Positions 1 through 13,725 of a stretch of DNA of 64,000 nucleotides are shown here, piece after piece. Positions within the stretch are counted from its first letter, which is position 1. Every line of letters begins with the position of its first letter. Both the position numbers and the translations under genes were made by a program. The notes beneath the pieces are model-generated. The model did not search any database. It saw nothing but the letters and a program-made list of their open reading frames with translations, and was not told the DNA's origin. This DNA comes from Bifiguratus adelaidae (Eukaryota > Mucoromycota > Endogonomycetes > Endogonales). The stretch lies in assembly GCA_002261195.1 (NCBI GenBank), contig MVBO01000009.1, positions 107,110-171,109 on the forward strand. The letters are read 5' to 3'.

Positions 1-1853
1 TGTTGATCACTCTCAGAGGGGCCAAAGAAGGTTTGCGGTAATCATGCGTGGATCGCATTTCCTGGACCGTGCAACGATCCTGAAGGATGGTTAAAAGTTC
101 TGTAAAAGTTTGCTTTTGGAAACTGTTCTTGTACAAATCTGCACATAATATCAAGGGTGCATTAATTTATGGCCCACCAGTGCCATGATGACCAATTTGA
201 TCCTCGAGACAACATACCGTCGGGAATCCGATGGGATGTGGCAACAATGACTCCGCCCATCTTAAAGAAAAAGGTGAAAAGCTGTCGTAATATGGCTGCT
301 GCGGCAATATCAGTGAGCTAAACCCGGCAAAACTAAGATGAACAAAAGAACGTGGTGATAACTATTAGCCTATACCTGAAACGCATCTAAGCATAATAAC
401 CAATGGTTGCGTATCATATCGGGGGCCACTTTGAGCAACACATATACCTGAACGTGGTCTTTGGGGACCTTTGATGCGGTCGCGCCGCAGCCTGTTGATG
501 CGCTAGCCTAAACATGGTTAGTACCCATGATTCTTGAAAATTTGATCCGCTCAATACTTGCTGGTAACTGTGAATCCGGTTAGATATTTCGAGCGTGAAC
601 GCCTGGGTGCAGGTTAGCAGGTGTCAGAATGGCATGTCATTGACTACATGCATGATAATGGACCCGACTTTTCTTGGATGTCTGTATTAGATTGTAAAAT
701 AGCTCCATGAGTAATGTTTACCCGGGTGCCTAGATGTGGATGAAACCTTAGTTCGCGCGACCAGTCCGCCAATATGATGGATCCCTTACCAACTTCGCCG
801 CATAGTAGCAAACCACCACGAGGTGTTGTTAATTGCTTAATTCTTCTTCGTTAGACAAAGCCTTGACCAGTGCATCCCGACGAGACGTGGAATGAAACCA
901 GGAACTAATATGGGCATATCTGGACGCGGGCACCTACATCATCCACAAGGCAATCATGAATGTCACGGCCTCTGTGGTGCGCCTGGCTTACCTCATCTAC
1001 ATCAAATGCGCTCATCTTCATTCAATGCCTTTTTGAGTGCTTGAATGAGGCGCAGGAAATCTCATCCAGTAATCGCTTGTACAATTTTTGAAGCTGTTAG
1101 TAAACATGAGCAGAGAGCACTCGCTTGAAGGGTGCGCTACTTGCCCGCATGACTGCTCGCAATTGCTGCTAGTCATATTGTAACTCACCTGCTTCTACTT
1201 TGGCTCTATACGCAACTAACGGGGTCTGCACAGGGAGGTCACAACCCGGACAAGATCAAACGTTGGCTCACCTGTGCCGGCAAAGGCCGATGATGAGATT
1301 TCTGCATTCTGGTAAAATTGGCATCTGCCGGTCGGGCCAGTATGCGCACCGTCGCGGAACGTCAAAGGCGGCGAACGTTCTAAAGTTGCGCTTAGCGACA
1401 AGAGCGAGGATAACGCGGGTTTCTTCGTCCTTACCACACAGCCCGACAGTCTGAAACTCTGCTTGGATACACGATGACACGGAATTGCCGTCCGAGCGAG
1501 CCTTGCCGCCTGCATTAACCCAGACGTCAAGACTGCACGCTGTTCGGTCGCCGAGAACAAGAGCATCGAATTGCCTAATATGGAAGAAAAGGTCCCTCTG
1601 CAACGTTTTGAAACGGCCATTGTAGTGATCCTGTTCGGACAAGTTCACAACATCGATAAAGAACATCAGAAAAACACGCCATTGGAGAACACACAAAGTT
1701 TCTCCATGTCACAATGGCAATGCCATTGGAACAAGTCTATTTCTTAAACAGCAAAAGATGAGATAGATAGCAATTAACCTTATATCCAACGTAGCTAACC
1801 CGATTGAAAAGCTATAATACACTGCGATAAAATCCATTCAATGTTCGCTCTAG
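1..1853. other. Gene-poor region, possible decayed minus-strand gene
   Basis: No intact gene is recognised here. On the minus strand an open stretch lies at about 1268-1690, beginning at an ATG in the context MFFIDVVNLSEQDHY. It ends at a plausible splice donor (CAG then GTGAGC, about 1274-1268) followed 46 nt later by a CAG acceptor, which suggests former exon structure. Further along the minus strand, near 770-850, a short stretch reads PRGGLLLCGEVGKGS, reminiscent of a degraded nucleotide-binding P-loop. The reading frames between these pieces contain stops. I infer a relic gene or a highly diverged accessory gene that may continue past the left edge. Nothing else is seen. Confidence 0.3.
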
Positions 1854-4063
1854 CTAGTACTCATCTGCGCCATTCAAGGTCAAGAGCATACAGAAAGGAG
1901 CAAGAGCAAAGCGTCGAGAATCTTCATGAAACCAATGTTCAGACGAAGAGGATGCGTCGGCGCGTTGACTCTTACTCGCGGGATTCTCATTGTCCCCATC
2001 CAATTGCTGGTTTTCCAGCCATTGCACCTTGAATCCTGCCAAGCTTTCTCGAGACTTGCGTTGAGACGCTTGGGTTGGAAACGTACCATCGCTGGACATA
2101 TATCGAGGCGGCGTTCGAATTTCTTTTGGCTGGGATAGATTCAGATCAACTTCCATGTCGAAAAAGCTTCTTGCCTTTGCGGTGATGAAATCTTGCTGTG
2201 GTCCGTAATCTGGAGGTGAGACCCCGGTATCGGGATCACTCACAGCGTCCGGTGGTTTGTCTGCCGCGAGTGGATTGATGTTGTCGTTGCGATTGGATGT
2301 TGAATAGTCAATCTCTTCGTCAGCCTGCTTGATGTAGACTCTAGGTCGCCTCTGAACCTCTGGTGGAGTAGGATTCGAGGATTCGGAGGTATCAGAGCTC
2401 ACGGAGATGGCGCAGCCGGGATTGGTCGGAAAAGCTTGGCCCTTTTCGTAATTATCCAACACCACCGGTGGGGCTTCGCCAATTCGCTGGATCTCCTTTA
2501 CACGTAGGCCTTCTGGGATCCTTTTCCGAGAGGGCTTCCGACTGCCCCTATAGTCATGCTTCTCGAGACTGTTAGTCATACCTAGGTCGAGCACATCATC
2601 CCCTCGGAGGTCCAAGAGGTCGTCCTCTACAGCCTTTGCACTCTTTGTAACAGCTGACACCAATCGGGTGCTACCTGATTCGAAGAGCTTTCGTAGCCCA
2701 ATAATGAACAGTGTATAACCATGACGTCGTTCTTCGGGTAATGCTTCCGTAGGAAGCACTTGGTATATCATCTCTTTGGCAAAGATCTTGCCTGAAGGTT
2801 CTGGTCTAAAGTTTTCAACCCCCGGATGCGCGTTCTCAGAGTCCAACGTCACACCGTAAGCGTGTGTCCAATGAAGCCGATCCAGAGAGAGAATACACAT
2901 GTCATCCAGTGCGTAGTCGTATATTTCAGACATGTCGTCTTCATCGTGCGCTATGGTATGTCCTCCGAATATCACAAGCTTGTTTTCCACCAGGACCATG
3001 CCTGGTCGATACCGTTCGCGAGGAGAAATACCAGTTGTGGGGAGGGTATATCTGGTTTGATTTGCGATTTGCACGGTTGGATGTGCCGGAGATCGCGGAA
3101 TAATGTCCATGGGCTCGCGGCTGCTCTGTCGTATGGCTCGATCCCGCTGCCACGTTGTTTCGGGATCTTCATACTTGATCCATGTCCATGTCTCGCAGTC
3201 CAACTTGTGTAGATCTTCATAGACAACGTTGATGTCATTTTCAATCCGTGATCCGCCATAGACATAGAGATCCTTTCCGGCCACGCAGGCTGCGTGGCCA
3301 AACCGAACATGTGGCGTATATCTGCATAGCACGTCAGTAGAGGTTAGTAATGTGGAATCTCCGCACTTACCCATTGATGGTGGGCTCAATCCAGCGATTC
3401 TCCACAGAATCGTACACAAATACATCATTTTCGCCTATAAAGCGTACCGTCTTAGAAGATCGGCGTTGATAATGATCTAAACTTACCTACTGAATGGTAA
3501 CACATACCACCAAAGACAACGAGATACCGATCAAAGATGGCGTTGACAGTATGTTCATGTCTTGGTCTAGGGGCGGGCCCGTTAGGACGCAGTTTTTCCA
3601 ACACCCACGTCTTGACGTTGAGTTTGTAAAGAGAGTTGGAAAGCCTGTAGGACTGGATCTGCCGCCCACCAAAGAAGTAGATGTTTTCTCCAATGGCCGC
3701 TGCGCAAGTGACAACAGCCTCAAAATGGTCCTGATTCTGTAGAGCGAGCGGATGGACGGTCCATTTCCACGTCCGTATATCCATCATGTAACAGACCGGC
3801 TCCATCGTCATGAAGGGAACGTACAGCTTATCGCCAATGATGATCCCGCTCCGGGCATTGAACAGCGGAGGATCATAACTTTGGCTTACCTTCACATGTC
3901 TCCATGTGACGGTAACGAAGGAAATTTGGTCAAGGCACCGCTTTTGGAAGAATTTGTTCACCGTGGACAACGACTCTAGACTTTGGTTGTCCAGATAGGA
4001 GAAGATGTTGTCCAGGACGTCGAGGTTCAGCCGCTCAAACAGTTTAGAGCCATCCAAAGCCAT
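1854..4063 (-). CDS. F-box and Kelch-repeat protein
   Basis: Probable substrate receptor of an SCF-type ubiquitin ligase, as F-box/Kelch proteins usually are. An F-box begins almost at the chosen start (LFERLNLDVLDNIFSYL, residues about 7-40) and is followed by at least four Kelch-like blades with the hallmarks IYFFGG, YLVVFGG, DLYVYGG and KLVIFGG. The last 250 or so residues are polar and disordered, with Ser/Pro-rich stretches. Two short introns (about 3486-3435 and 3370-3322) join the blades in frame across SVGENDVFVYDS and TINGYTPHVRFGH. The start is uncertain: the ATG at 4063 puts the F-box at the N-terminus, while an in-frame ATG at 4228 would add 55 residues of unclear character. The F-box and Kelch calls are firm. 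Its target cannot be inferred. Confidence 0.85.
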
Positions 4064-5089
4064 TGATACATACGAAGCATACGACCGAAAGTGTAGATAG
4101 TGTGATTCCTGCCAGGCGTTATATAAGGTTAAGCAAAAAGGAGCCACATACGTCATACGAATCTTCTCGAAGACCATATTTGGTGGTTCCAAACTTAAGG
4201 TTGCTTTCGCAGTCTCAAGGGCTTGCATGGCTCCACGGACCCCGCGTGTTTCGATCGAGTATTGTACGGGATGCCGTTGGATGATGAGAGCAGGTACTGT
4301 AGACAGCACGGATTGCAATCATGGATCTGATTCTCTGATTTAATGATAGTATGGATGGCACAGGAGCTGCTCACCACGTTAGGTGATGATATTGGTGAGG
4401 TGGCCCTTATTCCTGGTCACTCTGCCGTCTTTCAAGTCATGGTGGATGATGGTAAGGGACCAACTGCTTCCTATAATGGAGATGTTAGACTCAGTCATTT
4501 GGCCATTCAGAGATTGTGTGGGACAGGAAAACGGAGGGACGATTTCCGGAGATGAAGGAGCTTGTAAGTCAACATTGACATGGGTTTGAGCAGGAATGTT
4601 CATGGTGCTTTTTCCTAGAAACAATTGGTCAGAAACATTGTTGCGCCGGGACTAAAGCTGGGGCACTCTGACTCTCAGGTTAAAAGTGCTCAGGTGTAAG
4701 GTCGGACCCGTCCGTCGCGGTTCACATTGTTGGATCGGTGACATTGGAGTCATACCAGGGTGTGTCTGTTATTGAAATGTGGTAACGTAGGTCGTCTTAG
4801 ACCCTTCTTAGACATTACGGATACCCTGCGTCAACAGTCATTGGAGTGTAAATAATAAGAGCAACAACACCTTATTGTTGACAGAGAACTGCATTCGCAG
4901 CAAAGACACGACTTTTGCCGGAGACACTGATACTCGGCATGAAGCTACCGGGGTCTTTCAATCCCTTGTTCCGAACTTACCACTGTCCTGTGGACAGCCG
5001 GCCCGTGTTGTTCCGAATATATAACAAACTATTCTGTGACTTGATTTCTGAGACTTCTACACACGTCCTTGTGGAAATCATACATATAC
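4064..5089. other. Intergenic region upstream of Kelch and nitronate monooxygenase genes
   Basis: This shared upstream region separates the minus-strand Kelch gene from the plus-strand flavoprotein gene. A minus-strand open frame of about 70 codons (ATG at about 4603, down to 4379) has protein-like composition and could be a 5' exon of the Kelch gene. However, I find no splice donor that keeps it in frame, so I do not call it. The remainder (about 4630-5060) shows no convincing open frame. Core promoter elements could not be identified with confidence. Confidence 0.4.
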
Positions 5090-6223
5090 ATGCCAAATCC
5101 CTTGATCGGTTTATTCGCCCATATTGGCCTCCATGCTCCCATTTTGTCCGCGCCTATGGCATATGCCGCTGGTGGAGCACTAGCTGCAGAAGTCTCAAAG
5201 GCGGGTGGTCTGGGGTTCATTGGATGTGGCTACACGGACGCGAGCTGGGGTAAAAGGGAGATCGATGTTGCATGCAAGTCGTTTCAGCTTTCAGCCTCAG
5301 CCACCTCAACGACCCTGTTACCTATTGGTATTGGCTATATCACTTGGTATCTAACGGAGCATCCAGAGCTATTGGAAGAGCATTTGGAGTATACCAAACA
5401 GACGCCTCTTGCTGCCTTTTGGTTCGCCTATGGGGATTGCCGACGCTTCATGGCTATGGTGCGCGACAAATCACCCCAATCGAAAATTGTTGTGCAGGTT
5501 AACACGGTCAAGGAGGCATCCGATGCAGCCGACCAAGGGGCGGATGCCATCGTTGTTCAAGGACATGAAGCAGGCGGGTAAGCAGAAATTTGCGCGCTGC
5601 GAAATTTGCTCACGCTGACACGCAGGCATGGGCCGGTGCTCAATTCTTCCACCATCATTTTGGTACCCGAAGTCGTGTCAATGTTGCAGTCACGTTATCC
5701 GAATCGATCCATACCCGTCCTGGCTGCCGGTGGTATAGCCAATGGACGAGGTCTCTTGGCGGCATTGGCTCTCGGAGCGTCGGGCGTGGTCATGGGCACC
5801 CGATTTATGGCAGCTGAGGAAAGCGTTTACCACATCAATGCCAAGAAGGCTGTTGTCGAGGCTAAGGACGGCGGAACCACCACTATGCGCACGGAGATGC
5901 TCGACACCCTGCGTCGCTCTAATTGGCCGCAAGGGTACAATGGTCGAGTGTTGCGCAATGCCATTACTGATGCCATGGAAAGAGGAGAGAGCTTGCGAGC
6001 GCTTCAAAAACTCTATGACGATGCCAAAGCATCCAATGATGCAAAGGGACTGGTAAGAGTCCATTCAACGTCGCCGCGTACTCATGAATGATGATAGGCG
6101 ATTTTTGCCGGAAGCAATGTCGGACTGGTCAATGAGATCTTGCCTGCGGGGCAAATTATCGCCAACACTATGAGGGAAGCCAATCAAGCCTATCACAATC
6201 TGTCAGACATGTTGGACGTTTGA
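5090..6223 (+). CDS. Nitronate monooxygenase (2-nitropropane dioxygenase family)
   Basis: FMN-dependent TIM-barrel enzyme of the nitronate monooxygenase family, which oxidises alkyl nitronates such as propionate 3-nitronate. Visible family features are the N-terminal substrate/FMN loop (PILSAPMAYAAGGALAAEV then AGGLGFIG), the central VVQGHEAGGH with the putative catalytic histidine, the phosphate-binding strand AAGGIANGRG, and GASGVVMGTRF. Three exons are joined by introns at 5578-5625 and 6053-6097, both GT-AG and in frame. Length is about 350 residues, normal for the family. The ATG at 5090 starts at MPNPLIGLF; an in-frame ATG at 5069 would add seven residues. It is transcribed co-directionally with CHIP but with no sign of shared function. 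The exact nitroalkane substrate is unknown. Confidence 0.9.
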
Positions 6224-6374
6224 ATATATTGTATATTGGAATGCAATTGATACAGCCTTCCTACCATTGATCAATCTTGATGTGATCGCTTTGTCTGGAT
6301 CGGGACAGAATTAAGAGTAGGGTTAGGGCTCCTATTTGTTAGCCATTGTCGCGTGCCAGGAACACGTCTTGCTC

Positions 6375-7789
6375 ATGGCATCGCTCACGGCGGAGCAGAA
6401 GCACAGCCTTAAAGCTGACGCTCACAAGGCGAGGGGAAATACGCTATATGCTCAAGGCGAATATGAAGACGCTATCAAAGAGTACTCCGCCGCTATTGTA
6501 CGTCGAGGTTTCGGGCAAATAGCTTTCTTTGGGTCATGCAAACATGGCGGTTGAAATGTCTGATCATCTTTATGTAGATTCAGAACAGCACAAATGCTGC
6601 CTTTTATACCAATCGTGCGCTCTGTTACTTGAAGGTAATTGATCATATTCGCAATCTATGAATTGTTCCTAACCGTCTTCTAGATCGAAAAGTTTGAAAA
6701 TGTCTTGGAAGATTGCTCCAAAGCAATAGAACTTAACGATGAAAGTGGTAGGTGAATCGTAGCCGAGTATAGGTTGCGCGATTTCCTTTACTTACTCTTC
6801 CACTGTTGTTAGTAAAGGGATATTATTTGGTAGGTTACTTGCCACCATGACACATCATCCGGACAAAAGCCTCACAGTCCTTGTTACGTGCCCAGTCTGG
6901 TCAAGCTCGAATCGAGCTCGGAAGATATGACACTGCCTTGACTGATTTGGAAAAAGGTGAGAAAGGAGCATGCTGAAGCTGGCGGACATGAGTTCACAAC
7001 GTTGGCGCAGCATATCGTCTATCCATTGAGCAGCGCACGTTCACGCCAAACATCTTGGCAGCCTTACTCGTGGCACGAAAGAAGGTTAGACCGGTGCGAG
7101 GACTCTGGATGGTACTGATGGCATTGTTCGTAAGAGATGGGATAAGCGAGAGACACTTCGAATCCAGAATGAATCACAGCTTTATCAATTTTTCAAGGAT
7201 CTGGCCGAGAAGCATAAAGCAGAGTGGGTACCATGTGCAAGCCTGACCGACTCGCTGAGCAATTCTTATGCAGGCAATTGGAACAAATGAAGGAGGTCGC
7301 TCCAGACGATATTGAAGCACTGAAGGAAGATTACGTAAGGCGCCTGACGGTCAAATTCGGCTGCGCATGCTTATTTCTATTTAGGAACAAAGGTTGAATG
7401 AGCTCATGACCATCATTGAGCAAAGTAATGAGAACCTTAAGGTAACCGTTGCACGTGCCATCACGCGAGCTCTTCCTCACTGGTAACCTCCATCTGCAGC
7501 GTCGAGCCATTCCGGATGCATACCTAGACAAAATATCCTTCAATGTCATGCACGGTAAGATACAATGACGGCAAAGAATTACGTTATTGAAAGATATCCA
7601 GATCCTGTCATCACTCCCAGCGGCATCACCTATGAACGTGACTCTATACAACCCCATTTTAAAAAGATTGGATACTTTGACCCACTCTCCCGCCAGTCAT
7701 GCAGTGAAAAGAACCTTATACCCAACCTAGCACTAAAAGAAGCCATTGATGACTTTCTGGAAAAGAATGGCTGGGCAGCCGACTATTGA
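6375..7789 (+). CDS. STUB1/CHIP-like: CHIP-like TPR/U-box E3 ubiquitin ligase
   Basis: Co-chaperone ubiquitin ligase: the TPR domain binds the EEVD tails of Hsp70/Hsp90 and the U-box recruits an E2 to ubiquitinate misfolded clients. The spliced product has three N-terminal TPR motifs (ARGNTLYAQGEYEDAIKEYS; AAFYTNRALCYLK; and a third around QARIELGRYDTALTDLEK). A charged helical linker contains RWDKRETLRIQ, as in animal CHIP. The C-terminal U-box has ISFNVMHDPDPVITPSGITY, YFDPLSRQ and IPNLALKEAIDDFLEKNGW, ending in ADY just as animal CHIP ends in VEDY. About ten short introns split roughly 270 codons, making this one of the most intron-dense genes in the window. CHIP is missing from budding yeast, so its presence is a lineage clue. 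Cdc37 at 48.7 kb is another Hsp90 partner here, though unlinked. Confidence 0.92.
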
Positions 7790-8066
7790 TATTGAGAGCA
7801 GAACACACCTGTAATGTAATCAAATTTCACATGGTCAATTGACCATTATCTAATCCATTTGTTCTTTACCATCGACCTTGTTTCCTTCCACACTCATATC
7901 CGCAACACCTCCCTCAACACCATCTACACACGCATAATACCCTATCATTATGAGTAAGTGCAGCATCAATGCGGATCAACGTCCGAGAGGGAAATATATT
8001 AGTGACTCATTTTCCATGCCAGAGAGTCAGGAACGTCTTGCTCAATTATCTACGCACTTGACAAGC

Positions 8067-9665
<1,599 letters not shown>

Positions 9666-9787
9666 AGGCCATAGACACACACTGTCGAGGATGCAGTCCC
9701 TGGCAAGAAAACAAGCTGTTTTGTACATGAATCCTTATATATTTCGTCTCCAAGGACCAAGGACCAATGACTATATACACATTTTAC

Positions 9788-10708
9788 TCAAGATTCTTCG
9801 TCATCTCCCGCACTCGGCCATGAACCACCGACAAAATTGGGCAGATTGATAATATCCTCGATGGCTTGAACAATACTAGCAGGTTCAGACATGGCTCCGT
9901 GTCCTATATCACCGCACGCCAACGTTTTTTCAATGGGACCAATGACGCTGTAACCCAACACGGACCTCAACGTATTCAGATGCTGCGTCGTGAAGGGGTG
10001 CGTGTACATGTAGGTATTCATGGCGGGTGCCACGATCACCGGGGTCGTGCATACGGTATGTTGATCGCCGCGACCCGAATTGACGGGCAGATTAACAAGA
10101 CGAGGGTTCGGTGAGGAGCGCATGGCTGTATCTGTAGACGGAGATGGAGGTATGTCGTGCGGAATGGGTTGCACGGGAGGAAGTGCTCTTAATGTGGATG
10201 TCTGAGGAAATGATCAGCTCAAGAGCAGGAGATCGGAGTGATGAGTACTTGCCACGAGGTTATCACAAAGCCCATTCGCAATCTTTGCAAGCGTATTGGC
10301 ATCGAGCGGCGCCACCACAACGATATCAGCCCATCGACGAAGTTCAATGTGAAGGATAGGGTCATCCCGTTTGTTCCAATTCTGCGAGGAATGAGAGTAC
10401 CGTCGGTTGAAATGAGCGGAGCCACTTACCCTCCATTCGTCCTCATCGGTATACAGTTGAGCAGGTACAATGTCTTTGGGGGAGAAAAAGTGAAGCGCGG
10501 CCCGGGTGACCATCACCTTGACCGTGACATTGGGAATCTGCGCAAAATGGTCAGCCAGTCGACAATGAGCACCAGGGAGGCCCATACTTGCCTTGTACAA
10601 GAGCGTGACAATGTCGGGCACCTTGATAGAGGCCACACTACCTGTAGCAGCCAGTAGAATGTGCACTGTCTCGTCGTCTTTTGCTCTCGGTGACAAGACA
10701 ATATCCAT
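9788..10708 (-). CDS. Phosphopantothenoylcysteine decarboxylase (flavoprotein)
   Basis: FMN enzyme that decarboxylates 4'-phosphopantothenoylcysteine to 4'-phosphopantetheine in coenzyme A synthesis. The family (PPCDC/AtHAL3a, yeast Hal3/Vhs3/Cab3) is recognised by ILLAATGSVASIKVP (flavin binding), VMVTRAALHFF, WADIVVVAPLDANTLAKIANG with the NGLCDNL block, the substrate motif APAMNTYMY and ACGDIGHGAMSEP. Introns interrupt it after LLYK and after DEDEW. A third intron after CDNLV begins with GC (GCAAGT) rather than GT, giving an unusually long insert before PVIVAPAMNT. There is no large acidic C-terminal extension of the yeast Hal3 kind, so it is more likely a plain metabolic enzyme. It is divergent from the ubinuclein gene with about 100 bp between the ATGs. 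Confidence 0.9.
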
Positions 10709-10811
10709 GATGAAATAGAGAGTATCTCACCTGTTTAGTGTTGGATAGACACAGGAGAGCATTGGTGTAGACATTGGCCGTCGGACGGGTTGCTCGACTC
10801 AACTTACGCAC

Positions 10812-13605
10812 ATGGCTACTGCGGTGACGGAGCAAGCGGATGGGGTCAGCAGTGCTGAACCTGCAAAGGTGGGGGAGGTAGACGGCGCGGACAAGGCGCA
10901 AAGCAAGAAGGAGCCGGTGAAGGCAAAGACGCTTGAAAAGGATAGCAATATACCGTCAACTTCACCGGCTGCAAACGACACATCGACCAAAGAGACGGTC
11001 GATCGCAAGAGGCACAGCCCTATGCAGCTCGCTGAGGTCAGGCATAGTCTCAAGGACGGTCGGGTCTTCTCTTACAAGCAGCTCTATCAGCAACTGTATA
11101 CTTCGAACGGGCCAAGAGTGCAGGACAACAATCCGCGGGATGCAGACAACTCGGATGATGATAGCTCTGATTCTGATAGCAACACGGGTACAAAGGCCGG
11201 CCAAGCAAAGGACAACAAGGACGGAGAGGCGAATGGTACTGCCAGTGACGATAAAACAAGGACGGAATCCTCACAACAAGATGGTACCGATGGCGCTGTT
11301 GGGACAGGATCGGGAGCGGATGCATTCTTTGATCATTTGGTGAAAAAGTACACAGAGCCGGAGGTAAAGGAGGAGGCGACAGCACCAAATCAACAGGTGA
11401 GCTAGACATGAATTGGTGAAGATGCGAGATATTTACTTTAGTAGCCACAAAAGAAGCGCATTGACTTCTCCAATGTGTACGATTTTGACGATCCATTCAT
11501 TGACGACTCGGATGTCTTTGGCATGTTCGGAGAAATGGTATTGGGTCAGCACAAAAAGGCTGCCAAAGAGGGCAGATTCCATATCCCACCTCTGGAAAGT
11601 TTCTTTGCTTGGAAAGGCAAACTTGTGTGGGATGACGAGTAAGTGATAACCCAAACGTTTTGTGAGCGCCTTTTCATTGACCACGGACCTAGTGATGAAA
11701 GTTCCAAGCCCAAGAAGCGCAACGCGAATTCACGCAAGAAAGCAACTGGAAGCTCAGCAGCTGGTGCATCGACCGCTTCAAGTGCCAAAAAGGGAGGTTC
11801 AAGGAAAGCTACAGCGTCGGCTCCGACAGCCGCTTCATCAGCTGCAGCCAAGCGCACCAATGCTGACAACACCGGTGAAGGGTTAGAGAGCGAGAGCGAA
11901 AGCGAGGCAAAGGGAAAGAAGCCATCGAGTGCCAAAACGCCGTCTAGCGATGCTGCTAGTACAGCCAAGACCAACGTTAAACGTACCACACCATCACATC
12001 CCTCAAAATCCAAAAAGAAGGACACAACCGAGACCCAACCAAAGAACAAGAGTAGCGCCCCCCAGGCACCTCCAGCGACAGACAAGCAATCAGCTGGACC
12101 GCAAGCGGATCGACTTGATTCTGTGGCGCGCGAAATGGCTTCCCCATCACCCATGTCTCCTGAGCCATCTGTAGCGACCGACGAAAGAGAAGATGCCGAC
12201 GACGAGAAGGAAAAGGTGTCTTTCAAGCTGGTAATTTGCGCAGACGTATGCGTAACATGACTATGACGCTAAAGCCTCCTTCCTCATACCTATAGGAGAC
12301 GGAAACGAGCGCCGAGATGCAAGATGTACTAGATCGTATCGCAGAGGCCGCGAGGCATGGTAAGCTTTGCACATATATACTTCAATCTCGAGCTCTTACA
12401 CCATGCCTAGAATCATTTGCACAAAAATCCAAGTTCCCGCCAGCTTTGAAGCCGCTCGTCCTCGAGGCCGGGCGGCTTGACATCAAGGAGAAAGGCACCG
12501 AAGAGGTGACTGATGGTCTTATCACAAAGATCATAGCGATTCTGCCATACAACCGTTTTACCATGAGGGTAAGCTTTCTATGAGACTCCATGATACGGCG
12601 TCTGACAAAACCTGCACGCACAGAAATTCGTTACACGGCATATTCTCTCTGAGGATATTGAGACCACGGAGAGACGCCTGGAGGTGCTTTATCTGGAAGC
12701 TGCTGCCAAGATTGAACACATGTCTGCGCAGCAGAATCTTGATACCGGTATGTGCAACACCGTGCATCGTTGATGGTTTGTCCTCATTGCATGATTACAT
12801 TAGGTGTACCCGCTGTTCCGAAGGACGAGTCCTCTGGCAAGGAAGGGGTAAGCTCTACGCAATTGTATTAGCTGGATTGACCACTCATGAATGCTTAGGG
12901 AGATCATGTGAGGAAATTCAAATGGGATACAGAACTAAAGGAAATGATGTATACCATCATAAGATCAGACGGCAAAGTGGTGCATTGGAAAAATCGGCTC
13001 AAGTAGGTTTGTTGTTGGGCGAATCTCACGGTATCTGATATTGTCACTTTTGCAGCGAAGTGCTGGGCAAACCTGAGCAGGTCTCTGAGCAAACAATGCG
13101 AAAGCAATTATATCAAAAGGTATGCATGATCTCATGCCATCTGGACACTCTTATTTATGAATTATTTCAGCTTCTCACTCTATGGCCACAAGGAGTCATG
13201 ACCTCCTATGAGATTAGCGTTGAATACTCCCTAATGAAGCGCAAAGTCAAGCGTGGCACGGAACCTAGTTCCCCTATTCTCGCCAGTGAATCGGCAGTAC
13301 CAGGATCAACGCCAAGTACGCCAAAGAAGAAGCGACAAAGAAATGTCAGCACCACGTCCACCACCTCTCCCCACAAGACAGTCATCGCCGTATCAGATGA
13401 TAAGTCTGTCTCACCTGGCCATCCCACCTTCCACTCAGGCACGAATACGTCTCCAGATAGACTTTCGGTGCCGACCTCACCATCCAGAAAGAAACTGAAA
13501 CTTGAACAACCGACGCCGGATATTACAATCATCTTCGATGATGCAAGCACTCCCGGAAGTTCTTCGGAAAGCGCAACTAAGATGCGATTGGATTATCTCA
13601 TGTAA
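10812..13605 (+). CDS. Ubinuclein/Hpc2-like subunit of the HIR histone H3.3-H4 chaperone
   Basis: Likely the Hpc2/ubinuclein subunit of the HIRA (HIR) complex, which deposits histones H3-H4 independently of replication. Two conserved parts are visible. The Hpc2-related domain (around residue 210) contains VYDFDDPFIDDSDVFGMF and FFAWKGKL. The ubinuclein middle domain (about residues 390-560) runs from FPPALKPLVLEAGRLDIKE through HILSEDIETTERRLEVLY to LLTLWPQGVMTSYEI. Between and around these are low-complexity acidic, Ala/Ser- and Lys-rich segments typical of chromatin proteins. At least seven introns are needed, and exons between 12.6 and 13.2 kb were joined by family continuity. The N-terminus from the ATG at 10812 is a charged disordered region. 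Orthology is convincing; exon edges in the middle are less sure. Confidence 0.85.
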
Positions 13606-13725
13606 CCTCATCTCAATGGAATTAGACAAATGTACAGCTTGTAATACTTGATTTGGCATTGCGGATTGCCGCAAAAGGATCGCAGTGAAGCAGATTTCGC
13701 CAGCTTTTGCATTTATTGACCTTGA

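Noticed and set aside
4379-4603. Short minus-strand ORF upstream of the Kelch gene as a separate gene or first exon
   Set aside because: Protein-like composition, but no splice donor that preserves the Kelch frame and no recognisable domain.
11546-12226. Long minus-strand open frame antisense to the ubinuclein gene
   Set aside because: It mirrors the Ala/Ser/Lys-rich low-complexity exon on the plus strand, where composition alone leaves the opposite strand open.
13206-13550. Minus-strand open frame antisense to the ubinuclein 3' exon
   Set aside because: Shadow of a Ser/Thr/Pro-rich exon; no conserved motifs or splice sites.
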